Part shown: piece by piece, positions 12,865 through 25,439 of the stretch
Layout: each line of letters opens with the position of its first letter
Numbering within the stretch: position 1 is the first letter of the stretch
Program-made: the position numbers and the translations under genes
The notes under the pieces: model-generated
Told to the model about the DNA's origin: nothing
What the model saw: only the letters and a program-made list of their open reading frames with translations
Database searches by the model: none
Assembly: GCA_022749755.1 (NCBI GenBank)
Contig: CM040445.1
Span: 8,391,182 to 8,455,181, forward strand
Direction of reading: 5' to 3'
Length of the DNA: 64,000 nt
From: Azadirachta indica
Lineage: Eukaryota; Streptophyta; Magnoliopsida; Sapindales; Meliaceae

Positions 12865-13404
12865 AATATATGAGGTTTTGTTAAAAAAAAAATTATTATC
12901 TTGACTTAAGTATGTATTAGAGTCAAGATGTATTTAATTATTTAATATGATATTTCATTTAATTTAAACAATTAAAATTTACTTTTTGTGTAAAATAGAT
13001 GATTCAACCAACTCAAAAAAGAAAATAACTAATCTTAGTATATAGGAGTTTACTTATTTATTAGCTTGTTATAATTTTAAATTTAAATATAAGTATATAT
13101 ATAATGATTATTTTTTACATCATCTTAGCATTTTTTATACAATACAATATTATTTACATTGATCAACTCTAACAAACTACTTTCAGCCACTTAATCTCCC
13201 AACAGCTTTGTCTAATTGCATTGAATTCTGCATCAGTCAAATAAAATTTCAACATTCAAAAAAAATTATTAAATTTTCAAGAAATTAATAATAAGTGTAA
13301 ATAGCAAATATAGAATTAAAAAAGATTAATAACAAGTTTGTTTTCGTAAAAATTAATTAAATCAAAATAAAAATGTAATTTCTGAATAACAAATACTGTT
13401 CATA

Positions 13405-13935
13405 AATTGGGTCGTGTTGGGCTATTATACTAATTTAGTTTACTGTTGAGATTTTAATACCAATTTTAATCCATTTGTATAATTTTTAATATTAACAAAT
13501 AAAATTAATTTTAAACAATAAAAATAAATTATAAAATTATTATAATAAAATTAAAACAAAATTTAGTTATTTATACAATTTTATTTGACAAAAGTTACAT
13601 AAATTTTTAAATTTATATGTAAAGTCTAAAAATGTAAAATTTTTAATTTTATAAATATGTTGAACTAATATAGTAATTATATTATACTTTTGTTCAATTG
13701 TAAATTTCAATCTACCTAAATTAGAAAAGCTAGTAGGGGTTTTTTTTTTGTTTATAGTTTTGTACTTTGTAGTATTTATTTATCTCGTTAAATGCAATAA
13801 TTTGTTATTCAGATATAAACTAAAATGAAAAGAAACATTATTATATATAAAAGTTTGCACTTTATACTCTTTAATATTGAAAAATAAAATGGTCTCCAAT
13901 ACCTCCACTAATTAGTTATTTAGTTGCAAAATAAT
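13405..13935 (+). repeat. Direct repeat family A, copy 1
   Basis: Starts near TGTTGGGCTATTATAC and ends near TTAGTTGCAAAATAA. It matches 14480-15015 along its length with many substitutions and small gaps. The shared TGTTGGGCT start recalls an LTR, but I see no primer site, polypurine tract or target duplication. Confidence 0.75.
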
Positions 13936-14479
13936 TAAAAAATTAACGTAATTTGCATACATTTTTGAATTTCTTAAATTTAAATCTATAAAATAAAAAA
14001 ATATGAATTTTAAGTAATTTACCAACCATGGGAATTGTTTTACCTAGAACATGAGTCATATTTTTATGAAAAAATAATTAAATCTAAATAAAAGGAATTA
14101 CCTAAATAAAAATGTCACAAATTCTAGTTGATCAAGAAAATAATGAATAAAATAAAATAAATAGATAAGATGATAAAAACATCATAAGAGAATAATAAAA
14201 ATGAAATAAATAAAATTAATTTTAAAATACTTATAAGGAAAATTATAGATAGAGAAAGAGTTGACTAAATAAAATTTTAGGGTTTTGATGTTGGAGAAGA
14301 GGAGGTGACTAAAATGAAGAGGTGATATTTTAGGGTTTTGATATATCAAAGCCGTTTATATAACAAAATAAAAGGTTGTGAACAGTGTCAATTTCACTAT
14401 GCGATATAACACTGTTTATTGGTTAGGCCATGAATAGTAAGCATTGCTTGTGTGTTGACACTGTTTACTCACTGATGCG
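13936..14479. other. Spacer between family A repeats
   Basis: No coding potential seen. It contains a twice-repeated TTTTAGGGTTTTGAT and a region near 14380-14470 with three ACACTGTTTA-like words. Confidence 0.4.
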
Positions 14480-15015
14480 TTGTTGGGCTGTTATACTAAT
14501 TGAGCTTACTATTGAGTTGTAAAATAGTGTCTTCACTCAATTTGTATAACTTTTATTATTAACAAATATAATTAATTTTAAATAAAAAACTAAAATTATG
14601 AAATTATTACAATAAAATTTAAGACGAAATTAATTTGTTTAATTTTATTTAACAAAAGCTAAATAAATTTTTAAATTTAATATGAAAAGTATATCAATAT
14701 AAAATTTTTAATGGATAAAATATAAATTTTTAATTTTGTAAATATATTGCAGTTATATCGTAATTATATTACACTTTTGTTCAATTTAATTTCAGTCTAA
14801 GTAAAATAGAAAGACTAGTACAGTTTATTTTTATTTACAATTTTGTACATTGTATCATTTATTTATCTAGTTAAATGTATTCATTTGTTATTTAGATACA
14901 AAATAAAATGAAAGTAAACATTATCATATATAAAATTTTGTACTTTATAATTTGTAATATAGAAAAAGACATGTTTCGACTATTTTCATTAATTAGTTAT
15001 TTAGTTATAAAATAA
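14480..15015 (+). repeat. Direct repeat family A, copy 2
   Basis: Second copy of 13405-13935, same orientation, about 1.08 kb downstream. Either a tandem duplication or the flanks of a small nonautonomous element. Confidence 0.75.
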
Positions 15016-15231
15016 CGGACAATTTTCAACTTTATATCCTTATTTATTGATAATCATTACAAATAATTTTAATTTTTTAATATATATTTGCAGTGCCTCT
15101 AAAAATAATAAATTGACACATTTGCCTTTATTGTTGATAATACTATGCATGAAAGACAAAAACGACCATGCCCCATAAAGAATAAAATTTAATTAATAAT
15201 TAGTTTTATATATAGGTTATTTTTATATATA

Positions 15232-16024
15232 ATTTTTTACAACATATAAATTTTAATTAATTGTAAAACTATTTTACAACAAACTTTTTTTATTGCTAAA
15301 TATTGTAGAAAATCTGCTATGAGTTTTGACAATAATTATTAATATTATTAGTTAAAATTTTATATATAATTAATACTACTAAAAAATTGATAGCAAATGT
15401 AAAAAAATAAAAAAATAAAAAGTTAAGGGTCAAATATTATTGTAACTTTCAAAATTAAATATTGTAATAAAATTATGTTGATTATTACAAAAATAAAAAT
15501 AAGAACAATTGAGCTATTTTATATATTTTCTGATAGTGGAGTTAAATAGACAATTTATTTTAAGAATAACGTCTTAGTGAGGGACTATCTCAACAATTTT
15601 TTAAAAGTTAGACAAAAAACTAGAGGGTGTATTTCATGTTTCCTCAGAATTTAGGAGGGTTAAGTATAATATATATATATATATATGTATGTATATATAT
15701 TTATATATTTTAACTACCTATAAATATAAATTATAGTATCATCATAAGTATTGCATTGCATTATAGTCTATTTTATTCATAGATTGATATTATTTATAAT
15801 CTAATTTCTAATGCCTAATTAATATTGAATGATTAACATATTGTAATTAAAATAAATAATTTAATATTTTAATTATAAATTAGGTATTAAAAAGATAGAT
15901 TAAATTATAAATAAATATCAATTTACAATAAAATATATTATATAGAAAGAACAAGAGCATTATTACCTTTGAAATAAATATATTGCATGCCAATTTAATT
16001 ATGATTTTCACATAGCACTACTTA
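15232..16024 (+). repeat. Direct repeat family B, copy 1
   Basis: Runs from TTTTTTACAACATATAAATT to TAGCACTACTTA. It matches 16625-17340 closely and part of 25440-25760 more distantly. It contains a TA microsatellite near 15668-15690. No coding content. Confidence 0.8.
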
Positions 16025-16624
16025 ATTAAAAAATAAATAAATTGATTTTTATAAAATACTAATTAATAATTTAATATTTGATATATGAAACAATAGTAAA
16101 AATTTAAATATTCAAGACACATGATATAATAATATTAATAATTAATAATTAATTTTATATATTTCAACTTAATTTTAGTATATAAGTAATAAACAATCAA
16201 ACGACAATCACTTTGTATATACAATACTCAGAGCATGAAATCTAGAGAGATAAGCTAATGCAAAAAAATAATTAACTGTTTTTCTTAAAAATTTTTTCTC
16301 TTTTTTGGTGAGCAATAAAACATCAACAATCCAAAACGATTGATGTGCTTACAATTTTTGCAAGAAAATAATGGAAGAGAAAATGAGGGAAATTGAGAAA
16401 ATCTAGGGTCAAAGAGAGAGAGAGTTAGGGAGGGATGTGCTAGCCTTGAAAATGGGAAAATATGAATTTAAACAATATTAATTATAAATAATTTTTAAAA
16501 TTGATTGTTTATAATAATATTTTATTTTAATAATTATGTATAATTAATATTTTCAAAATCTTCCTAGTTGTGAATTTTTGACAATATCAATTGTAAATTA
16601 TTTGTGATAGCATTAATTCTAAAC
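16025..16624. other. Spacer between family B repeats
   Basis: About 600 bp, AT-rich, with a short GA run near 16413. No gene seen. Confidence 0.4.
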
Positions 16625-17340
16625 TTTTTTACAGCATATAATTTTTAATTAATTGTAAAATTTTTTACAACAATTTTTTTATTGTTAATATTGTAGAAAA
16701 TCTACTGTGCGTTTTGATAATACTCGTTAATATTATTAATTAAAATTTTATATATAGTTAATACGACTAAAAAATTGATAGCAAATGTTAAAAAAAAAGA
16801 TGAAGAGTCAATATTACCTTTAGAAATTAAATATTGTAATAAAATTATATTGATTATTTTATATGTTTTCTAATAATTGAGTCAAATAGTTAATATATTA
16901 AAAATATTTCAGGGAGTATCTCAACAATTTTTAAAAAATTAGGGGTATTTAAGATAGACCAAAAACTTGAGGGGTATTTCATGTTTTCCTAAAGTTAAGA
17001 GGGTAGAGCATAATATTCTTTTTATATATTTTAGCTACATATAAATATACATTATAACATAATCATAAGTATGACACTATAGTCTATTTTGTTTATAGAT
17101 TAATATTATTTATGATCCATTTCCTAATTCCTAATTAATATTTTAATGATTAACATATTATAATTAAAATAAATAATTTAATATTTTAGTTATAAATTAG
17201 GTATTAAAAACGTGCATTAAATTATAAATAAATATCAATCTATAATAAAATATATTATATAGAAAGAAGGATACTATTACTTTTGAAATAAATATATTAC
17301 ATGCTAATTTAATTATGGTTTTCAAATAGCACTACTTAGT
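16625..17340 (+). repeat. Direct repeat family B, copy 2
   Basis: Same orientation as copy 1 and ends at the same word, TAGCACTACTTA, shortly upstream of the CACTA transposase gene. It lacks about 30 bases present near 15488-15520 of copy 1. Confidence 0.8.
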
Positions 17341-17539
17341 ATAACAATCTATACTGTTTAAAATGGATATATACTTGAAAATTTGTGCAACGCAAATCAT
17401 AAAATGACTAAAATCTTAGCACTTAAAATATAAACTCATCAACATCAATCAACTATATATAATATGTATGAGTACTGATTTATAGATTACTAACAATTAG
17501 CTCACTTAAAACATGCTCTTCATATTTTAGTGGTGCAAT

Positions 17540-19960
17540 GGCAAAAGATTAATTAACAAATTTCGTGTTTTGGGCAAAAGAATGGTTGTATGTAAACAAA
17601 TCGTGGATATCATGTGATAGGAGATCTATGGAATATGATGATGGTGTCACCAAATTTATGGAATTTATAATTAAACACTCTGAAAATCCTACCTTACTAA
17701 GATGTTTATGTTTAAAATGTTGAAACCTATAATTTCTATGCCCTCATGATGTCAAATATCATCTATTTTTACAAAATTTGGATTTGGCATCGTGAGGAAA
17801 ATCCTTCTAAAACATTGAAACCTGTTGAAGACCATATTGACACATGGTCTACAAGTTATGATTTTGGTGATACTATAGAAATGATTCATGATGCTTATAT
17901 GAATTATGAAGGGGATCCTGAGGGTTTTAAGAAACTACTTGAAGATAATGAAAAACCCTTGTATTCTGGCTCCACAAAATATATCAAGATTACTGCATTG
18001 GTTAGGTTATACAATTTAAAGGGGAAATATGGGTGGTCAAATACTAGTTTTGGTGAATTGTTGAAGTTTTTTGCAAATATGCTACCTAATGAAAATGAAA
18101 TAACTACATCCATGTACGAAGCAAAGAAAACATTGTCTTCCTTGGGATTAGAATATGTGAAAATACATGCTTACCCAAATGATTGCGTACTATATCAAAA
18201 AGAGTATGAATCACTTTCTAACTTCCCTTCTTGTGGTATATCAAGGTGAAAAACAAAAGGGGTTTCGAGAATTGTGTTAAAAAAGGTGTTCCTGCAAAAG
18301 TATTATGGTATTTCCCTCAAATTCCTAGATTTAAGCGAATGTTTCAATCTTTATAAATTTTCAAGGACTTAACTTGGCACGTTCATGAAAAGGTTAATGA
18401 TGGGAAGTTTCGACATCCAGTTGATTCATCTTCATGGAAGTTGATTGATGATAAATGGCTGACTTTTGGGTCAGATCCTAGAAACCTTCATCTTGCCTTA
18501 ACTACTGATGGAATTAACCCATAAGTTCCTTTCATAGTACATATAGTTGTTGGCCAGTTGTACTTATAGCGTACAACTTTCCACCATGGTTATATATGAA
18601 GAGGAAATTTATGATGTTGTCCTTGTTGATTTTTGGTCCCCGATAGCCTAGGAATGACATTGATGTGTATTTATCACCTTTAATTGATGACTTGAAAATG
18701 TTATGAGATGTCGGTGTTGAGATATATGATGCATATAGAAAAATGTTCTTTAACTTACGGGCTATACTTATATGGACAATAAATGACTTCCGTGCATATG
18801 AAAATTTGTTTGGGTGCACTTGTAAAAGGTATTATGCTTATCTATATTGTGGGCAAAACACATATTCTATTTGGCTTAAATATAGTAAGAAAAATGCATA
18901 TATGGGACATCGACGCTTTCTTCCACTGGATCATCCATTTTGAAGAAAAAAGAAAGGTTTTAATGGCAAATATGAGTTTAGATCCCCTGCTACACCATTA
19001 AGTAGAGAGGATATCTTGCGAAAGGTTGATGGCTTTTATTGTAGATGGGGGAAAATGAAGGTGAAGATACAAAAGATGAAGGAAGGTGACAACCTCGAAT
19101 TGTGGAAGAAAAAAAAGTCTATATTCTTTGAGCTTGAATATTGGAAGCATCTTTATATGCGTCATCAATTGGATGTCATGCACATTAAGAAAAATGTATG
19201 TGAGAACATATATGGCACATTGCTTAATATCCAGACAAAACTAAAGATAGGATAAATCAAAGGCTTGATCTTGTTTATAGAAGCATGGGGATATAGTTAG
19301 CGCTTGATGTTGAGGGTAAAAAGTGTACTTTTTTGCCTCCAGCATGTTACACACTAAATAAAGAAGAAGAAAAAGAGTTTTGCCAAACATTAATAGATAT
19401 AAAGGCTCCTGATGGTTATTGTTCATCCTTTAAGAAGCTTATATATATAGACGAGTTAAAGCTTTAAGGTCTCAAGTCCCATGACTGTTATATTTTGATA
19501 CAACAATTATTACTATTAGCAATAAGGTCTATTTTGCCAAAATATGTTAGATATGCCATTAAAAGATATTCATACCATCATTCTTTAACATAATAGTTCA
19601 TTTAATAGTCCATCTTATGCATGAAGTTATACTATGTGGTCCTGTTCACCTAAGGTGGATGTATTCATTTGACAGATTTATGAAAGTTTTTAAAGGTGAT
19701 ATGCACATTTGTAATTGGCTTGAAGTATGTATAGCTGAGTGTTACATTTCTGAAGAAGCGTAAGAGTTTTTTGCCGATTACTTGACCAACTTCAACTCTA
19801 TTAGAAATTCCTTTACATACAATCATAATGTGTCAATTGAGAGACATTTATCTAGTGGACTAATGCAATTCATTGATGTAGATTTATTAGAATCAGCCCA
19901 TTTGTATGTCTTGAAAAACTTCAAACTAGTGCAACTGTACTTATATAACTAATAGAGTTT
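17540..19960 (+). pseudogene. CACTA TNP2-like transposase, N-terminal and core
   Basis: Reading across frames, the gene starts with a transposase-associated domain (WVYVNKSWISCDRRSMEYDD near 17575). A long open piece follows (17746-18249) with the TNP2 lead-in (GDTIEMIHDAYMNYEGDPEGF, then CVLYQKEYESLSNFPSCGIS). Next come DPRNLHLALTTDGINP near 18477, INDFRAYENLFGC near 18780, and SIFFELEYWKHLYMRHQLDV near 19120 leading into MHIKKNVCENIYGTLLNI. A DUF4218-like piece has MHEVILCGPVHLRWMYSFDR near 19618. TNP2 binds and cuts the element ends. More than ten stops and frameshifts make this copy dead. It ends near 19960, where the inverted block begins. Confidence 0.9.
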
Positions 19961-20076
19961 GTTGTAAATCTTTTACAAATTAAAGCTTCTCAATTAGATA
20001 AGAAAGAGAATTATGATAGATATATTCCATTTTATCTTTATAATAAATAAAGTCTAACTAATAAATTATAACTTAC

Positions 20077-20430
20077 CAATTGTTGCTTGAGACGAGTATA
20101 ACCACTTCTACTTAATGAGTAATTATAAATATTTTGTGCTCTTTCTCTATAGAACGTTTTAATTTAGGGTTAAAAATAATACCAACAATGGAAAATACCA
20201 AAAATAAAAGTTTGTCTTTGGAAAAATATCACAAAGTCATTTGTAAGACAATCTGTCACAAATGCATCCCAATGTTCTTGTTTGATAAAGATGTATTGCA
20301 AGGGAGGCTTTTTTAGCATCTTCGGATTGTCTCTATGAGAAAGTATGTGCTCACTTATTAACATGTGCTTAAAATTTTTAAATGCCATGCCAAGTGTTTT
20401 GAAAACTTGTTTTTCTACTTTTAACACTTA
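20077..20430 (-). pseudogene. CACTA TNPA-like gene, second exon (inverted block)
   Basis: The minus strand encodes FKNFKHMLISEHILSHRDNP, then LLKKPPL-like and KQEHWDAFVTDCLTNDF, the conserved middle of plant Ptta/En/Spm proteins. After a frame break it reads RAQNIYNYSLSRSGYTRLKQ and meets a good splice donor, GTAAGT on the minus strand at 20071-20076. The exon that should follow (ELGISKDQINKS) is on the plus strand at 22549. TNPA-type proteins bind subterminal repeats and help TNP2. The family match and the donor are seen directly; the role is from the family. Confidence 0.8.
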
Positions 20431-20924
20431 GTACATAACGATCCTATAGAAAGAAAAAAAAACAATATACACAAATAATTTAGAAACGGAAGCAACAAAA
20501 GATTGAACTTGTCAAAGAATTTACTTTCTGTCTATTTGAAATACAATCAATTACTTGAAAAGAAAAGAATAATCTAATAATTGTTGGAATTTAAATAATG
20601 TAATAAATTATAATTGATTATAGCAAAAAAAGATTTTAGATGTAATAAAATGAAATACATAATAGACAATTAACCAAAATCGCATTTCAACCTTCAAAAT
20701 TCTAAAAAATTGGACTAATTATAGTTTAGAATTCTTAGATATCGTCAATGAGCATGCATGTTAATTAGAATAAACAAATAACTATTGAAATCTAAGAACT
20801 AATGTTGAAAATAGTAACAATAACAATAATCAAGTAATTAAGCATGGTTGGGAACACTTCTAATCTACATAATGCATAAATAAGAGAAATATATAGAAAA
20901 TGGCAAAAAAAAAAATTATTCATT

Positions 20925-21290
20925 TATAAAGGCAATAATCTTTTGATTTCCATATATCTTCTTTCATCCATAAAAGTAATAATCTTCAATCCTTGTATAT
21001 GATTGGAACGGTAGTCCAAGCCAAAACGCCCAAGATGCTTACCAAATCATTAGTTTATTCTTCGTAAGCGACTCCAAATATACTGTAGCTAACAATCATT
21101 TTCCCATCATCACTTATACTCTTCTTCTTTATATTATTCATTATCATCTTAGTAACTCCTCTTGACCTAGAACTACTCTTTGTTAAGATGTCTCGTTCAC
21201 TCTTTATTGTGGTATCTATACTATGCTCATTTTCATCAATATCCTTTATCATGTGTTTTACGGGATCCTTTTTCATCATGAAAATATGAC
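20925..21290 (-). pseudogene. CACTA TNPA-like gene, first exon (inverted block)
   Basis: The minus strand reads SRSRGVTKMIMNNIKKKSIS then DDGKMIVSYSIFGVAYEE and a stop at 21055. Past the stop it continues in frame with LVSILGVLAWTTVPIIYKD. This is the conserved N-terminus of transposase_24-type proteins (RGPTRM, GQPVGE, LGxLVR, VPI, WR). It lies upstream, on the minus strand, of the 20430-20077 exon, so the two are collinear with each other but opposite to the last exons. Confidence 0.75.
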
Positions 21291-21517
21291 ATCTAAAAAG
21301 CTATTAAAAATTATTTCAGCATTAACAATTCAAACCAAACATTTAATAAAAAAAGCATCGATTTAAGGGCATGTATAACTTATTGGCAAAAGCAAAAAAT
21401 ATCCATCAATTAGAGTTTAGAATAGGTAAATACTCTTAAAAAAATATGAAGCAAAAAAAATATAACTTACTACCATAAGCCTTAACAATAGTACATATAG
21501 TTTTAACTAGTATCAAC

Positions 21518-22075
21518 CTAAATCCCCTCTACATGTATCTGAGCAAAGTTGACATCATTATCACCCACATCATATAAATCAATCGGAGGTAATTCTTTAC
21601 TGAATGGTTCATAGGTCATTATGTTGTCCAACTTACCATCAGTGTATTTACTCTTAGAAGAATTATGATAAACAATTGACCATCTTCTGTCAAGTTGGTC
21701 TTTTACATAACATATTTGCTTTGCTTGAAAGGCTAGGATAAAGGGATATGAGCTATGGCCTATTTGATTAAAATCAACTAAAGTAAACCCAAGCTCATCC
21801 ACTTTGACATCATTTCAACTATCAACCTAATTACACTTGAATATGCAAATTTTAAATTTATGGTAGTCAAGTTCTCATATTTCAATGATCACTCTATTAA
21901 ATGCCCTGTCTCTTATAATTGGATGTTTGTTCTTTGCAGTTGATATTTGCATCGTTGTGGCCACAATACAAACGCCACTATTTTGTGTTACCCTATTACC
22001 ATCCCAATCTCGAGTTTTAAATTGAAATCTATTATCTACATAACCCAGATACATATGTACAAAAATACACAGCCC
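21518..22075 (-). pseudogene. CACTA TNP2 C-terminal DUF4216 region (inverted block)
   Basis: Minus-strand reading gives RFQFKTRDWDGNRVTQNSGV, then VATTMQISTAKNKHPIIRDR, then a broken stretch LDYHKFKICIFKCN. An open piece (21802-21518) follows with DELGFTLVDFNQIGHSSYPF and AFQAKQICYVKDQLDRRWSI. This is the DUF4216 module that closes plant TNP2-type transposases. It is on the strand opposite to the TNP2 core at 17.5-19.96 kb. Stops interrupt the first half. Confidence 0.85.
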
Positions 22076-22548
22076 TCATGATAGCCATATCAAAGTCTTT
22101 AATATCAATTCACCATTATCCAAGTTTGTTGACACTTAGCATAATAAGCGTGAACATATAAATTTATTACTAAATGATAATAATTCAAGAAATAGAAATT
22201 GAATAATGAAAAAATGGATTACCTTTTCTATTAACCAATTTGTAAAACTACGATTATACTATGATTATATTGATCATATAACCATTTATTGTTTCTTGAT
22301 TGTCGAGGGTGTTGCCTCTTTAAGCATTCTATATGCTCCCTAACTTACAAGTTTATATAAGTAAACCATAAGACATGAATATTTTATTCATTCATAAAGT
22401 AAGATCTACATTTATTTTTTGTTTTGTACGTGTCTTTTTTTCCTTGGATTAGGTGCGGGTTTCAAGAATGTTAACTATACCTTGCTTGAAAATAGGTCAA
22501 TTTGTATAAGCCTAATAAGTTTTTATATCACTTGTTTGTACTGTGCAG

Positions 22549-22658
22549 AATTAGGTATTTCTAAAGACCAGATTAACAAAAGTGTTGCTTGGAAAAGAGC
22601 TCACCAGCTAATAAATAAAAACTTTCAACCAGTAGTTTTGCCTGTAATAGAAAAAATT
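22549..22658 (+). pseudogene. CACTA TNPA-like gene, third exon
   Basis: Acceptor TGTGCAG precedes ELGISKDQINKSVAWKRAHQ and NFQPVVLPVIEKI, and a consensus donor GTAAGT follows at 22659. The words GISKDQ and AWKRAH are typical of Ptta/En/Spm proteins. The exon is open and well bounded, although the exons before it now face the other way. Confidence 0.85.
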
Positions 22659-22756
22659 GTAAGTATAAATTTCTAACATTTTTCAAATGTTTTTGCAGTA
22701 TTTATATCTAATTTTAGCAATTGTAATTAATCCATCGTATTTTAATCTTAATTTAG

Positions 22757-23007
22757 GATGAGCTGTCAAAGAAAAAGAAAAATAGCTCATTAATGAGTGA
22801 TGGTGAGAATGACATATTGACAAAATTGTTGGGAAAATGCGTGAATAAGAGCACAAGGCTGCAAAGGTAAAGAAGTTTATATTCTCTTCAATGTACTTCA
22901 ACACCCCTCATAGTAATGAGTTTTATGAGCAAGAAAGAAGGCTTTATGACCAAAAGTTTTCTGAATTCAATGCCCAATTGGAAGAACTTCGAAAACTTTT
23001 AGATTAA
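22757..23007 (+). pseudogene. CACTA TNPA-like gene, fourth exon
   Basis: Starts after a TTTAG acceptor with DELSKKKKNSSLMSDGENDI and LTKLLGK. A one-base frameshift follows near 22830, then EHKAAKVKKFIFSSMYFN and a charged, probably coiled-coil end (FYEQERRLYDQKFSEFNAQL). It stops at 23005. This matches the LGKxEHxGRVRGVG...YFN module and coiled-coil tail of the family. Poorly conserved acidic sequence continues to about 23300 after the stop. Confidence 0.8.
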
Positions 23008-23299
23008 ACATCGAAATAGTCTTCAGTTACAAATTCAAATGCATAAAAAATTTTATGTGACAGAGACAAAAAGGTTGGGGCAGAAGAAGCATGACTTGAG
23101 AAAGGGGATGCTGAGAAAGACGAGGAAGAAGAGCATATGATTGATTCAAAATCTTCGATATACGAGATAAGTTGTTTATGTTTTTCTTACCAACTCAATT
23201 TACTTTTGAATTCATTTAATATATATTTTTGGTTTGTATTATAGGTAAAAGAGTTAGCTACAATTAAAACAAAAGTAAGTTCAAAAGAGTAACAAAATA

Positions 23300-24755
23300 T
23301 AACAAAGAGGAGGGTTTTTGAAACCCCTGTGAAACATGTTGATGCTGCACATAAAACAGTTGCTCAAACAAGCCTATCAAGCCTAAATACAACCTACAAA
23401 AGTTCAATTAAAGACAAAGAAAGTATAAACCAATAATACCAATATAGATAACAACAAATTTGGGGACTATGGAATTAACAATAAGTTGATGAAGATAGAT
23501 ATTTATATTGTTTTGCAAATTTAAATGATATTGTTTGAGGTTAGCCATTTCAAGCTTGTACGAAATAAGAAGAAAGGGCTACCTTGACAAAAAAGTTGAT
23601 TTTTAATTTGTATACCGTGTTTTATTGATATTTACATGAAATGTTTTACAATAAAATATTGTATAATTGATCTCAATTTATATTGATGAGTACTATCTAG
23701 CACTTATTATTCTTGGTTTGAATAAGGGCAAGTAATGGTTGTGAGGTAGTAATTTCTGACTAAAATCTTTTTGTGTAATTTTAAGGATATTTTTTATGAA
23801 AATTGCCGATTCTATGTAAAAAGGTAATTTACTAGTGGCTTTTGTTATCAATGAGTTTCTTGAGGTTACTTTTATTTATATCTTCAAATTTTAAAAGGGT
23901 CAAACAAATTTGATAATCTCTTCATTTCATTATGGGTAATACAATATGAATTTGCATTTATGCTATGCATGTTAATTTAAATAATGACAATTTAGTCTAT
24001 GAATTTAAATCTTTGCTATTTCATGCGAATGAAAAGGATTAACTGATAAAGGAATCTTTAATTTTAGTAGAATTATTTTTTTTATAAAAATTAATTTATT
24101 ATTTGTTGACATAGCTATAAGTTTTTTTTTTTTTTTATGTTTGTAATTTGTTTTATAATACAATTGTGTTGTATAGATTGATATTTGTTCGCAGTCACAA
24201 TTTAAATTTTTATTTTGGATGAACAAAGATATATTTTAATTTTTTATTTAAAATTTTATTAACTTTTATACCGGATACATTTGTTAAATTTATTGAAAGT
24301 TAGAATAAGGCAAGGACTATCATTTCCTTAATGTTAGGTAATATGTTAGTTATCTATGGTTTTACAACTTCTCAAAACTATAAATTATACGCATTTTAAA
24401 TACTGTATGGACCATTGTTTATGTTCTTATATTTCAAAGTTGATTATTGGTTTTTAATTGAAATTAGAAATTATTATTTAATTTTGTACAATTTATTGTA
24501 TCTATGAACGAGGTCATTATACTACTTTTTAGATTATTGTTAAATGTTACATTTAAGATAATTTAATTTCAATGTAATCCAATGTTCAATTGACATTTAT
24601 TATTAATAAAAATTATATTTTGAATATTTATTATTTATTTTAAGTGTGATATCAAGCTAACAATCAATTAATTAATTACTATAATAAATCCAAAATTATT
24701 GTTAAACAAATCAATAATAACCAATATAAAGAATCATAAATATATGAAAAATGTT
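23300..24755. other. Noncoding part of CACTA element, nothing recognised
   Basis: AT-rich DNA between the last transposase exon and the subterminal repeat array. No domain-bearing frame seen. Confidence 0.4.
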
Positions 24756-24759
24756 TTAT

Positions 24760-25165
24760 TACGTGTTTCAAACATTTTTGACACAAAAATAAAAGTTAAA
24801 ATCATGACAAGTAAATGTCAAGAGATTTTGATTTGAATTAGGTATCATCATTCGTGACACTAAACATGTGTCAAAAGTAATTGTCAAGAAAAATTCAATC
24901 ACACAACATCTCTTGACATATATTTCAAATGTCTATACTTGTGACACTTAAAATGTGTTGAAAATTCTTGAAAACTACGTTGACACAGAAACAAATGTCA
25001 AGAAAAGTTTGCCTTGACATATATTTTGTGTCAACATTTTGCCACATCTCTTAACACAAATTTCAAGTGTCATTATTTGTGATAGTAGCTATATTGACAC
25101 AAATCTAAGTGTCAAGAAAGATTATTATTTAACATATATTTTGTGTCAAGATAATCTCCTTTTGG
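24760..25165. repeat. CACTA 3' subterminal word repeats
   Basis: About ten copies of TTGACAC, TTGACAT and the complement TGTCAAG or GTGTCAA, often paired across 8-12 AT-rich bases (for example TTGACACAAATCTAAGTGTC at 25095). Such arrays near the ends of CACTA elements are the known binding sites of TNPA-type proteins. The position after the TNPA exons fits the 3' end. Confidence 0.75.
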
Positions 25166-25439
25166 GTTGTGTGTTACTTTAAAATTAAAATTTTAATAAA
25201 CTAAATTATATTTAAAAATAAATTAATATGTAACTAAATTTTTTAAATAAAGGATATTATACTTTATCTCTTAGATTTTTGGGAAAGAGCAATATACCCC
25301 CCTCAAAGTGTTACATAATTTTTAAAATAAATCATTTTACAATATTAAAATAAGAATAATTAGTATTGCTAAATAAAATAAGAATATTATTTTTATCATA
25401 ATTTTTAAATAAGACTATTTTAAATAAATGACCTCTTTT

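Larger units (their letters stand above)
17530..25170 (+). mobile_element. CACTA (En/Spm) DNA transposon, rearranged and dead
   Basis: Holds both gene types of plant CACTA elements: a TNP2-like transposase and a TNPA-like second gene (Ptta/En/Spm, transposase_24 type). A subterminal array of short inverted words follows at the 3' side. The parts are not all on one strand. TNP2 core lies plus at 17.5-19.96 kb; TNPA first exons (21.28-20.08 kb) and the TNP2 DUF4216 end (22.07-21.52 kb) lie minus; the last TNPA exons lie plus from 22.55 kb. Flipping about 20.0-22.5 kb restores the normal order. Exact termini with CACTA ends were not found, so the outer limits are approximate. Confidence 0.85.

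Noticed and set aside
17332..17345. CACTACTTAGTATA as the CACTA 5' terminus
   Set aside because: The same word ends repeat copy 1 at about 16015, no matching inverted end was found near 25.2 kb, and no 3-bp target duplication is visible.
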